Positions 1-6,099 of a DNA stretch of 9,404 nucleotides are shown here, one piece after another. Origin of the DNA: Bacillota bacterium. GTDB taxonomy: Bacteria > Bacillota > Clostridia > Christensenellales > SZUA-584. The notes beneath the pieces were generated by a model, which saw only the letters and a list, made by a program, of their open reading frames with translations, was not told where the DNA came from and made no database searches. The stretch is from positions 1 to 9,404 of the forward strand of contig JAEZIW010000177.1 of the NCBI GenBank assembly GCA_023436525.1. Direction: 5' to 3'. Each line of letters starts with the position of its first letter. Positions within the stretch are counted from its first letter, which is position 1. Both the position numbers and the translations under genes were made by a program.

Positions 1-1
1 C

Positions 2-1129
2 ACATCCGTGCCGGGGCTGATTGCAAAGCCCACAATTGATATACTGCTCGAGATCACTGATGTTTGCAGCACGCAAAAGCTGAAAGAAACATTCGAGCAA
101 AACGGATACACAATCAGCAGCCAGCCGGATAACCCGCCGCCGTACATGACCTTTTTAAAAGGATACACGCCAAAAGGGTTCGCTCAAAAAGTGTTTCATA
201 TTCATGTGCGGTACAAGGGCGACTGGGATGAACCGTATTTTTGTGACTATCTTCGAAATCATCCCGATATCGCCGCGCAATACGGTGAATTGAAGTTTCA
301 GCTCAAACAGAGCTATGAGCATGACCGTGACGCATACACGGAGGCGAAAACAGAATTTGTGCAGCGTGTGACATCATTGGCGCGAAATGAGAAAAAACCA
401 TCGGAACACAGAACCGGCAGCGCGTGTTCGGTCGGTATTATCGGCGGCGCGGATGGGCCGACTTCTGTGTTTGTCGGTGAACCCAGCGAAGAAAAGAAAG
501 AACAATGGAACGCGTTGCTGGAGGCGTGTAAACAAGTTGCTGTGCCCGTTAAGCGCAGAAAAACGGGTGATGAGCTTAAATCCTATTTAATTGAATCGTT
601 CGGCGCGACGGAATATGAGCCGCCGCCGTACGCGCTCTACAGTCTTAAATTGAATGCGTTGATGATGTGTCGTCCCGAGGCGCTGCAAATTCCGGGGATG
701 CCTGATGAAAATGCCTCAAAAGAAGTATGGCTTGAATGGGCAAAAAAATCGCATATGGATTATATAGAAGCGGCAAATCGTTTACCGAACGATGCATTCG
801 GCTTTCGGTACGCTTTTTTGAGGCTGCCGTGCAACGAAGCAACAAAGAAATATTACCGTGCGCAGGAAAAGGAAAGCCGCATGGGTCTTAGCTTGTTCGC
901 CAGGCTGAAAAGACTGTTGGTTAAACGACAGGAAGCTTATGAGATAACGCTGGATATTGAGCTTTCCACCGGCTGTTTTACAATGGGCAACGGATGTGCG
1001 CTGCTGATAAATGAGCTGGTGCTATGGCGCGGTATCACGCGGCGCGATATTGAGGAGCAAACGCCGGAATTTGCGGCCTATGCCGCCGCGATGAGAGATA
1101 CCGGCCAATTGAGCCGCCAAGCCCCGTAA
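2..1129 (+). CDS. GrpB/UPF0157-family protein with GIIGGADGPT motif and unknown C-terminal domain (5' end outside window)
   Basis: The reading frame is open from base 2 to the TAA at 1127-1129. It starts inside the conserved GrpB signature (T-S-V-P-G-L-I-A-K-P-T-I-D), which normally lies about 40 residues into the family, so the true start is off the window. The GTG at 8 is the internal Val of that signature, not a start. The first ~125 visible residues fit GrpB, a nucleotidyltransferase-like fold with no settled function; FHIHVRY and the following FCDYLR helix are typical. Bases 431-475 then encode V-G-I-I-G-G-A-D-G-P-T-S-V-F-V, which I recognise as the signature of the beta subunit of sodium-pumping decarboxylases, although no membrane segment is present here. 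The remaining ~215 residues are soluble and unrecognised. GrpB proteins are usually about 170-180 residues, so this is a fusion. The GrpB call is firm; function is unknown. Confidence 0.85.
   Translation, partial: TSVPGLIAKPTIDILLEITDVCSTQKLKETFEQNGYTISSQPDNPPPYMTFLKGYTPKGFAQKVFHIHVRYKGDWDEPYFCDYLRNHPDIAAQYGELKFQLKQSYEHDRDAYTEAKTEFVQRVTSLARNEKKPSEHRTGSACSVGIIGGADGPTSVFVGEPSEEKKEQWNALLEACKQVAVPVKRRKTGDELKSYLIESFGATEYEPPPYALYSLKLNALMMCRPEALQIPGMPDENASKEVWLEWAKKSHMDYIEAANRLPNDAFGFRYAFLRLPCNEATKKYYRAQEKESRMGLSLFARLKRLLVKRQEAYEITLDIELSTGCFTMGNGCALLINELVLWRGITRRDIEEQTPEFAAYAAAMRDTGQLSRQAP
431..475 (+). other. GIIGGADGPTSVFV peptide motif inside the GrpB fusion
   Basis: Fifteen codons encode V-G-I-I-G-G-A-D-G-P-T-S-V-F-V between the GrpB domain and the C-terminal domain. 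From memory this matches the highly conserved segment of the OadB/GcdB/MmdB decarboxylase beta subunits, where the Asp is thought to bind sodium within the membrane. Here it sits between charged, soluble segments, with a lysine- and glutamate-rich stretch on each side. The motif is directly visible; its relation to OadB is from family knowledge and its role here is unknown. Confidence 0.75.
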
Positions 1130-1130
1130 A

Positions 1131-1670
1131 TCAGGTGCGTTTTTTTTCGCCTCTTGATTTTTTAATTTTCCCGATGATGAAGCCGCGGAAGTCCTTGGCG
1201 GTCCCCTTCTTAAAAGCGCTTTTCATAACGCGAATGACCGATCCTTTGTTTAACCAAAGATAGTAATAATCGTTATCCTCTGTTGCGCCTGTGAGGCTGC
1301 TGTATTTATATTCCGAATGATTTTGAAAATCTGTCACCTGTATCACATCGGCAAACGAGTAAGACCGTATCCAGGGTTGATTCATTTGCGACGTAATTAT
1401 CTGGTCGTATCGCTTTTTGAGTGTCATGTTCGGCAATATCGCAGCCCGGAAAAACAACAGCAAAACGAAAAGACTGCCGATAAAAATCGCCACACTGTTT
1501 GGCCAAAAGATACCGAAAAGTATCAGCGCGATTGAAACAACAAGACCAAACAGAAACAAAATCAGCTTTTTGGTTTTATCTTGCTTCACTTTTTTATTAA
1601 TGGGCTGACGGGTCCATTTTTTAAAGATGTCAAAAGTGATTTCGAACTCATTAACAAATTGAGGAATCAT
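1131..1670 (-). CDS. YcxB-like membrane protein
   Basis: A 179-residue protein with two adjacent hydrophobic segments (about residues 36-55 and 59-79) separated by the short turn W-P-N, followed by a ~100-residue soluble domain. The layout and the YcxB-like C-terminal pattern (tyrosines and aspartates around D-N-D-Y-Y-Y-L-W-L, then a basic tail) fit the YcxB family, membrane proteins of unknown function common in Firmicutes. I start it at the ATG at 1670 because AAAGG lies 7 bases upstream; the ATG at 1685, five codons longer, has no good ribosome site. The gene follows the broken oxidoreductase by 20 bases and probably shares the transcript of the TetR gene. Its stop is one base from the stop of the convergent GrpB gene. 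Family call is fairly sure; role is unknown. Confidence 0.75.
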   Translation of the reverse strand: MIPQFVNEFEITFDIFKKWTRQPINKKVKQDKTKKLILFLFGLVVSIALILFGIFWPNSVAIFIGSLFVLLLFFRAAILPNMTLKKRYDQIITSQMNQPWIRSYSFADVIQVTDFQNHSEYKYSSLTGATEDNDYYYLWLNKGSVIRVMKSAFKKGTAKDFRGFIIGKIKKSRGEKKRT

Positions 1671-1690
1671 AGTAAAGCCTTTCATTCATT

Positions 1691-1896
1691 TTATTCAATT
1701 TCCGAAATGCACACGCGGCGCTGTTCGATGCCGGATTTTTTTATAGCTTCTATAATGCGCATAATCTGCCCACAGCCACTTTCAGTACCGGCTGATACGG
1801 CACATCGAAAAATTCTGCCACGCGCAGCCACGCATTGCTGTGTGCCTTGCCCATAAAGCTTGCCCCAATCATCGCGATGTTCAGCTTTTTATTCAT
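1691..1896 (-). pseudogene. Gfo/Idh/MocA oxidoreductase remnant (both ends kept, middle deleted)
   Basis: GGAGG five bases before the ATG at 1896 opens a frame starting M-N-K-K-L-N-I-A-M-I-G-A-S-F-M-G-K-A-H-S, then N-A-W and F-F-D-V-P-Y-Q-P-V-L-K. This is the Rossmann NAD-binding N-terminus of a Gfo/Idh/MocA subfamily whose members are about 380 residues. The frame stops at 1750 after ~49 residues. One frame over, an open stretch from about 1782 to the TAA at 1691-1693 reads like the C-terminal helix and strand of the same family (Q-I-M-R-I-I-E-A-I-K-K-S, then R-V-C-I-S-E-I-E). The simplest reading is an internal deletion of some 300 codons with a frame change at the junction, near 1775-1785. 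The N-terminal identity is strong; the C-terminal match is inferred. It lies 28 bases after the TetR stop and was probably its operon partner. Confidence 0.7.
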
Positions 1897-1924
1897 GTTA
1901 TCCTCCAAGTCAGATTGTCCGTTT

Positions 1925-2509
1925 TCAAACAAACCGGCTTCCGTTCCAGAATTGATTCCAAATAATCGGCATCACCCTATCGGCATCGGCGTCCGGGTTT
2001 AATAATCGCCAGTCCAATACGCCGCGAACAAGAGTGTCGAAAGCAATATCAAAATGCTGAAAGACATCTTCATTAATTTCGATTTTTTTGGCGCGGATAA
2101 ATTCGTTTAAAAAATGCCGTGTGACTTGCATGTTTTTGCTTATAATCTCGTGTAAAGGCTTTTGCAAACCGTTGCCAAGATCGGTGATAGACAGCATGTG
2201 CATCCTTTTTAAAAGCAGCAGCCATTCTGTGCTGGGTTTGAGTACGATGGTTTTAAAGGCTTTGAACAGCAGCTCATCGATGGGCTCGTCGCTGAAGGAC
2301 TCAAAAACGTTGCGCAGTTCTTCTTTAATATAGCTTAATTGCTCTTCCACAACCAACAGATACAGCTCCTTTTTGCTTTTGACATAAAAGTATAAAGAAG
2401 CTTTATTAAGGCCCACCGCATCGGCGATGTCCTGCATGGAGGTTGCCGTAAAACCTTTAAGCGCAAAAAGTGACAGGGCAGCACTTTTGACTTCTTCCAT
2501 CTTGTTCAT
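1925..2509 (-). CDS. TetR/AcrR-family transcriptional regulator
   Basis: A 194-residue protein with a typical TetR N-terminus: helix 1 around residues 4-18, then G-F-T-A-T-S-M-Q-D-I-A at 19-29 and the recognition helix region G-L-N-K-A-S-L-Y-F-Y at 33-42, followed by K-S-K-K-E-L. The rest is the helical ligand-binding and dimer domain, which is too variable to name an inducer. The ATG at 2509 is preceded by GAGGTG. A sigma-A-like promoter lies just upstream. Such proteins usually repress themselves and neighbouring genes until a small molecule binds. The downstream oxidoreductase in the same transcript is broken, so the remaining candidate targets are its own promoter, the YcxB-like gene and possibly the short-chain dehydrogenase upstream. 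Family certain, target unknown. Confidence 0.92.
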   Translation of the reverse strand: MNKMEEVKSAALSLFALKGFTATSMQDIADAVGLNKASLYFYVKSKKELYLLVVEEQLSYIKEELRNVFESFSDEPIDELLFKAFKTIVLKPSTEWLLLLKRMHMLSITDLGNGLQKPLHEIISKNMQVTRHFLNEFIRAKKIEINEDVFQHFDIAFDTLVRGVLDWRLLNPDADADRVMPIIWNQFWNGSRFV

Positions 2510-2534
2510 AGAAACACCTCACCTATTGTCCTCG

Positions 2535-2563
2535 ATTATAAGCGATTTGCGGCCGTTTCACAA
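2535..2563 (-). promoter_or_regulatory. Sigma-A-type promoter of the TetR gene
   Basis: On the minus strand a perfect -10, TATAAT (2540-2535), lies 17 bases from a -35 TTGTGA (2563-2558), which matches four of six consensus bases. Transcription would start near 2528, about 18 bases before the TetR ATG and just ahead of its GAGGTG ribosome site. Confidence 0.65.
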
Positions 2564-2620
2564 CCAATCAAAATTCGCAGTGAGTTCTGTTTAGTTTGAT
2601 GGAAGATTTAGAAAGCGTTG

Positions 2621-2655
2621 CGAACCTGCCCTGTTTCCCGGCCCGGCCCGGTTCG
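2621..2655. repeat. GC-rich inverted repeat CGAACC/GGTTCG
   Basis: CGAACC at 2621-2626 pairs with GGTTCG at 2650-2655 around a 23-base interior containing the short tandem GGCCCGGCCCG. It lies between the TetR and dehydrogenase genes in an otherwise AT-rich spacer. The pairing is perfect for six bases only, so its meaning is uncertain. Confidence 0.3.
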
Positions 2656-2669
2656 TAAAGTTTCACTGT

Positions 2670-2702
2670 ATCAACGGTTACTTTTCTAGCCGTTGATTTT
2701 TT
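2670..2702 (+). terminator. Hairpin with T-run, terminator-like on the plus strand
   Basis: ATCAACGG (2670-2677) pairs perfectly with CCGTTGAT (2690-2697) over a 12-base loop, and the plus strand continues with six T residues ending at 2702. This is an intrinsic terminator shape for plus-strand transcription. Both flanking genes run on the minus strand, where the hairpin follows the dehydrogenase stop by ~25 bases but has no T-run behind it. It could end a plus-strand RNA, or be a poor terminator for the dehydrogenase. Confidence 0.45.
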
Positions 2703-2724
2703 AAGAAAAAGTCAGCGGTTTCTG

Positions 2725-3576
2725 TCACGAATCGACTATCACGCCGCCGTTGACATGCAGCACCTGCCCCGATACGTAGCTCGAATTTTGAGATGCAAGG
2801 TATACATACGCAGGGGCCAGCTGCACGGGCTGCGCGGCATATTGCACGGGCACATCCGAGCCGAATTCTGATACCTTCTGCGGTGAAAAGCTTGAAGGGA
2901 TCAGCGGCGTCCACACGGGCCCCGGCGCAACGGCATTGACGCGGATGCCGTTTTTGAGCAGTGAGATAGAGAGTGATCGCGTAAACGACACGATCGCTCC
3001 TTTTGTGGACGAGTAATCAATCAATTCAGCGTTGCCTTTGTAGGCGGTAACGGATGCCGTATTGATCACGGTGCTGCCCGGCTGCAAATGGGGGAGCGCA
3101 GCCTTTGTCATATAGAAATATGAAAATATATTGGTGCGGAATGTGTCTTCCAGTTGTTCTGCGGTAATGTCTGAAATGCTGTTCTGCGGGTATTGTACGG
3201 CGATGTTGTTGACGAGGATGTCGATCTTGCCGAACGCCGTAAGCGCTTCATCGGTTACTGTTATCGCCGATGCCTCCTGCCGCAAATCGGCGCAGACAGT
3301 GACGCATCTGCGTCCATAGCCCTCCACGGCCTGCTTTGTCTCGTCGGCGTCATGATTGGCTGCTAAATACGCAATCACCACATCGGCACCCTCCTTGGCG
3401 AACGCCACCGCCACCGCGCGCCCGATGCCGCTGTCTCCGCCTGTGATAATGGCCGTTTTGTTAAGCAGCTGCCCGCTGCCCTTTATCTGTGTGTCATCAT
3501 AAACCGGCTTCGGGGTCATCTCCCATTCTTTCTCGGGCGGAGCCTGATGCTGTTCGGGAAAAGTCTTTTTTGTCAT
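2725..3576 (-). CDS. SDR-family NAD(P)-dependent oxidoreductase (YghA/YhxC type)
   Basis: A 283-residue short-chain dehydrogenase with the ~38-residue proline- and charge-rich N-terminal extension of the YghA/YhxC/general-stress-protein-39 type. Visible elements are the cofactor motif T-G-G-D-S-G-I-G (45-52), the structural N-N-I-A (123-126, a variant of NNAG), and the catalytic residues Asn149, Ser175 (N-T-A-S-V), Tyr188 and Lys192 (Y-S-S-T-K). P-G-P-V-W-T at about 218-223 follows, and the typical Rossmann C-terminus V-S-G-Q-V-L-H-V-N-G-G is intact. It should reduce or oxidise a small carbonyl or alcohol substrate in the cytoplasm; the substrate cannot be read from sequence. The start at 3576 has AAGGAG eight bases upstream. 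Relatives are often stress-induced, but I see no sigma-B-type promoter. It diverges from the lipoprotein gene. Confidence 0.93.
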   Translation of the reverse strand: MTKKTFPEQHQAPPEKEWEMTPKPVYDDTQIKGSGQLLNKTAIITGGDSGIGRAVAVAFAKEGADVVIAYLAANHDADETKQAVEGYGRRCVTVCADLRQEASAITVTDEALTAFGKIDILVNNIAVQYPQNSISDITAEQLEDTFRTNIFSYFYMTKAALPHLQPGSTVINTASVTAYKGNAELIDYSSTKGAIVSFTRSLSISLLKNGIRVNAVAPGPVWTPLIPSSFSPQKVSEFGSDVPVQYAAQPVQLAPAYVYLASQNSSYVSGQVLHVNGGVIVDS

Positions 3577-3656
3577 CGATACATCTCCTTAATTGCAGAT
3601 ATCAGTAGTTTTGCTCAATATGTAAATAATATGCTATATTTCACTATTAAATTGCA

Positions 3657-3668
3657 TTGATTAATCAA
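3657..3668. promoter_or_regulatory. 12-bp perfect palindrome TTGATTAATCAA between divergent genes
   Basis: The 148-base AT-rich spacer between the dehydrogenase and lipoprotein starts contains the perfect palindrome TTGATTAATCAA about 80 bases upstream of the dehydrogenase start and 57-69 upstream of the lipoprotein start. Its size and place suit a dimeric regulator site, but no second copy is visible and AT-rich DNA yields such palindromes by chance. Confidence 0.3.
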
Positions 3669-3724
3669 CAAATAATAAACATTAATAAATAGTATATGGA
3701 GTAATAAAGCGTGCGGGGTGTGTG

Positions 3725-5263
3725 ATGAGGATATCAATGAAAACGATAGTGCTGACCGCATTGTTCATCGTGCTTATTGTGGCAGCAGCGGCAGCCTGCC
3801 AGGCCACGCCCGAGGACCCGATTGTTGTGGGGAAGGATCAGCAAGCCATGCTCGACGCCGCAGCGCAAACCACAGAGCCGGGGGTTTCTTTAAGCGAGCA
3901 GGTGAATGCGCCCGCCGCATACAAAACCGAGCTCGTGGTGAGCGATAGATTTAAACTGACAGCCGATGCGCCGGTTACCGTCCCCGATGCGGAAGGCATG
4001 CCGATTATACGTGTGAAGGCGGCGGATTTTACGCAGCAGCGGGTTAACGCTTTTATCAAAACGCTTTTCAAGGGGCAGAAGATATACGAAACATCTGAGG
4101 AAATGTCGAAGGATGAGATCAATGATATGATCGTCAATTTCAGCCGGAGGAAGGATATGAAGGAATTCGCCGGACAGGAAGATGCGATAGACGAAAGCAT
4201 CGCGCAGCTTGAGGCGATTTATGACAGCGCTCCGGAAAAAAGGATTTACACAGAGTCAAACGGACAGCTCAAAAAAAAGGAGATTTTCGAACTTGGTGAG
4301 AATCCGTTTGTGCATGGGGAGCATGTTGCTTATTATATGGGGCTGAATGTCCGCACAAATGCGGAAAACGGCATCGCACCGTTTAGCGGTACCACACCGT
4401 TTAGCGGTATGGATGTGAGAAATAATAACGATTTAACAAAGCCCAATGCGGACGAAACGGGCGGCTATTTTGTGAATCGATGCGCGATGATCACATACGG
4501 GTATTATGACCCGGAAGAACGGCAACACGGTGTTGGTGCCAACGGGTCATTATCCATCCCGATAGACGAAAATACGGTGATCAGCGATCCGGTGGTGCTT
4601 GAGCGGCTCAAGTTGACTCCGGCACAGGCCACACAGCAGGTGGAGGACATGCTGAAAAGCGCCGGTATCGCCGATATGCGCATCTGCGGGATGTATTTAT
4701 CGGATGACAGTGATGCTGGCTGGTGTGGCGATGAAAAGAGGGAGGCACAAAGGAACGCTTACCGCTTTTGTTTAAGCCGAATGGTTGACGGCATCCCATG
4801 CGGCTATTCAAAGTCGTACACGGATGCGGATAATGCCGCGGGCGCATACTTTGGCTGCTGGCATTATGAAAACTTTGATATCACGGTTGATGATAACGGC
4901 ATCATCGATGTGTCGTGGATGTCGCCGCTTGAAATCGGCGAAACGGTGGTGAACCGTGCGGCCCTGCTGCCGTTTGATAAAATCGTTAAGAGGTTTGAGC
5001 AGCAGATAAAGAATTCGTACGCGTTTCAGGACAGCGGTGACAATATTGAGGTGAACGTTTACCGCGTGTCACTGGAGCTGATGCGCATCACCGAACAGAA
5101 CTCGATTGAAAAGGGGCTGCTGGTGCCGGTTTGGAACTTCTACGCGACAAAATCAAAACAGGTGGAAGATTGGACGGAGACAACGGGCTTTGACTACCCG
5201 TGGGCAGTGCTGTGCGTCAATGCCGTGGACGGAAGCATAATCAGCGCCGTATCGGGGTATTGA
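3725..5263 (+). CDS. Secreted lipoprotein, possibly DUF6034 family
   Basis: A protein of about 512 residues that begins with a short basic stretch and a hydrophobic signal (I-V-L-T-A-L-F-I-V-L-I-V-A) ending in A-A-A-A-C, a weak lipobox with Ala rather than Leu at -3. Residue Cys25, counted from this start, would be lipidated and the rest displayed outside the membrane. The start is uncertain: ATG 3725 has GGGG six bases upstream, ATG 3737 has GAGG six bases upstream, and GTG 3722 is also in frame. The mature part opens with T-P-E-D-P-I-V-V-G-K-D, which together with the C-terminal W-x-x-P-W-A-V-L-C-V-N-A-V-D-G-S-I pattern reminds me of the clostridial DUF6034 lipoproteins; this is from memory. 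The C-terminal half looks beta-rich with PepSY-like V-N-A-x-D-G-x-I. No catalytic motif is visible. It is transcribed alone and ends at a strong terminator. Confidence 0.8.
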   Translation: MRISMKTIVLTALFIVLIVAAAAACQATPEDPIVVGKDQQAMLDAAAQTTEPGVSLSEQVNAPAAYKTELVVSDRFKLTADAPVTVPDAEGMPIIRVKAADFTQQRVNAFIKTLFKGQKIYETSEEMSKDEINDMIVNFSRRKDMKEFAGQEDAIDESIAQLEAIYDSAPEKRIYTESNGQLKKKEIFELGENPFVHGEHVAYYMGLNVRTNAENGIAPFSGTTPFSGMDVRNNNDLTKPNADETGGYFVNRCAMITYGYYDPEERQHGVGANGSLSIPIDENTVISDPVVLERLKLTPAQATQQVEDMLKSAGIADMRICGMYLSDDSDAGWCGDEKREAQRNAYRFCLSRMVDGIPCGYSKSYTDADNAAGAYFGCWHYENFDITVDDNGIIDVSWMSPLEIGETVVNRAALLPFDKIVKRFEQQIKNSYAFQDSGDNIEVNVYRVSLELMRITEQNSIEKGLLVPVWNFYATKSKQVEDWTETTGFDYPWAVLCVNAVDGSIISAVSGY

Positions 5264-5301
5264 TTTTGCGGAATGGCAAAACAGGCTGGTTTTTCATGTT
5301 G

Positions 5302-5326
5302 AGAATCACTTCGGTGGTTCTTTTTT
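5302..5326 (+). terminator. Intrinsic terminator with UUCG tetraloop
   Basis: AGAATCAC (5302-5309) pairs with GTGGTTCT (5314-5321) through eight pairs, one of them T-G, closing the stable C(TTCG)G loop; six T residues follow from 5321. It sits 38 bases after the lipoprotein stop and separates that gene from the VOC gene promoter. Confidence 0.85.
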
Positions 5327-5346
5327 CTCTGTTGTTCTGAAAAATA

Positions 5347-5355
5347 TGGTATAAT
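5347..5355 (+). promoter_or_regulatory. Extended -10 promoter of the VOC gene
   Basis: TGG-TATAAT at 5347-5355 is a perfect -10 with the extended TGn element. No good -35 stands 16-18 bases upstream, where the terminator T-run lies, which is acceptable for an extended -10. Transcription would start near 5362, with GGAGGG at 5377-5382 five bases before the ATG. Confidence 0.65.
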
Positions 5356-5387
5356 TAATACAGACATTCAAGCGTTGGAGGGCAGCT

Positions 5388-5771
5388 ATGCAAGAATTGC
5401 TCATCGAATCACACTGCGTTTTCCCTGTGCCGGACATAAAAAAGACAGCACAATATTATACGAAAGTGCTCGGGTTTAGAGCTGTAGAATACTTAAACGT
5501 GAAGGAGCCGCACATTTGCCTATACCGCGACGGCACCGAGATCATTCTCACGCAGGCGAACACCGAAAGGGTTTACCCGAATCGCGAGTTATACGGCTAC
5601 GGAGAAGACGCGTATTTTATCACGATGCAGCAGGAAGCGCTTCAGGACGAGCTGATGCAAAAAGGCGCGAAAATCGTGAGGCCGCTAGCGCTCACCGATT
5701 ACAACAACAAGGAATTTACCATCGAGGATATCGACGGGCGATGGATTGCGTTTGGCATTAAGCAGGGATAA
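5388..5771 (+). CDS. VOC-family (glyoxalase/bleomycin-resistance fold) protein
   Basis: A 127-residue single-domain protein with the paired beta-alpha-beta-beta-beta layout of the vicinal oxygen chelate fold. Family marks are F-P-V-P-D-I-K-K-T-A-Q-Y-Y-T-K-V-L-G-F (12-30), the strand pair with C-L-Y-R-D-G-T-E-I-I-L (44-54), and the closing E-F-T-I-E-D-I-D-G-R-W-I-A-F (109-122). His9 near the N-terminus, Glu51 and Glu109 or Glu113 could serve as metal ligands, but assignment needs a structure. VOC proteins include glyoxalase I, fosfomycin- and bleomycin-resistance proteins and dioxygenases; nothing here selects among them. GGAGGG five bases upstream and its own promoter indicate independent expression. 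Fold call is firm, substrate unknown. Confidence 0.88.
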   Translation: MQELLIESHCVFPVPDIKKTAQYYTKVLGFRAVEYLNVKEPHICLYRDGTEIILTQANTERVYPNRELYGYGEDAYFITMQQEALQDELMQKGAKIVRPLALTDYNNKEFTIEDIDGRWIAFGIKQG

Positions 5772-5903
5772 GCAGGTTAATGACTTTGGCGAATGTGTTT
5801 TTGTTAATACGTTTGACTTTGAGAGAGTATACCATGACATGGGTCGAAAATAGATGTTCTTGTTTTCTTGGGTATAAACAGTTCAGCCAATTATATTCGG
5901 AAT

Positions 5904-5930
5904 CACCGCTGTAACAGTGTTGTTATTTTT
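5904..5930 (+). terminator. Weak terminator candidate downstream of the VOC gene
   Basis: CACCGCTG and CAGTGTTG pair around a TAA loop with one mismatch and one G-T pair, then TTATTTTT follows. It begins 133 bases after the VOC stop, which is far for its own terminator, and the stem is weak. Confidence 0.3.
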
Positions 5931-6058
5931 GATAGCATGACTGAAACATCATGTTAAATTCAAGAGTGAAATCCTTATCATGAAAGAAAAAAATCAGAGA
6001 AAAGACAAGCATCATAACACCATTTTTTTATGTCTTTCTTTTATAGTCCGCTTAAAAA

Positions 6059-6067
6059 TGGTATCAT
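6059..6067 (+). promoter_or_regulatory. Extended -10 promoter candidate of mutS2
   Basis: TGG-TATCAT at 6059-6067 matches five of six -10 bases with the TGn extension. The -35 position (about 6039-6044) reads TTTTAT, which is poor. Transcription would start near 6074, giving a leader of about 26 bases that includes AAAGGA at 6086-6091, eight bases before the ATG. Confidence 0.55.
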
Positions 6068-6099
6068 AGGAGTCAGCATTCAACCAAAGGAATAAATAC

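Larger units (their letters stand above)
5772..6099. other. Gene-free spacer between the VOC gene and mutS2
   Basis: This 328-base AT-rich stretch holds no convincing reading frame. Visible items are a weak hairpin followed by T residues (5904-5930, CGCTG-TAA-CAGTG core with one mismatch further out) that may end the VOC transcript, a second inverted repeat AAAGACA/TGTCTTT (6001-6007 and 6031-6037) followed by a CTTTT tract, and the mutS2 promoter at its right end. Confidence 0.5.

Noticed and set aside
8..10. GTG as start of the GrpB-type gene
   Set aside because: The frame is open to the window edge and the GTG is the Val in the conserved T-S-V-P-G-L signature, so it is internal.
1138..1146. 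Run of T residues after the GrpB stop as a terminator
   Set aside because: No stable stem precedes the T-run, and the same bases encode the lysine-rich end of the convergent YcxB-like gene.
1581..1856. Plus-strand 91-codon frame
   Set aside because: It spans the 3' and 5' ends of minus-strand genes, has no ribosome site, and resembles no family.
3838..4200. Minus-strand 120-codon frame inside the lipoprotein gene
   Set aside because: Serine-rich shadow translation of the real plus-strand gene, without a ribosome site or family features.
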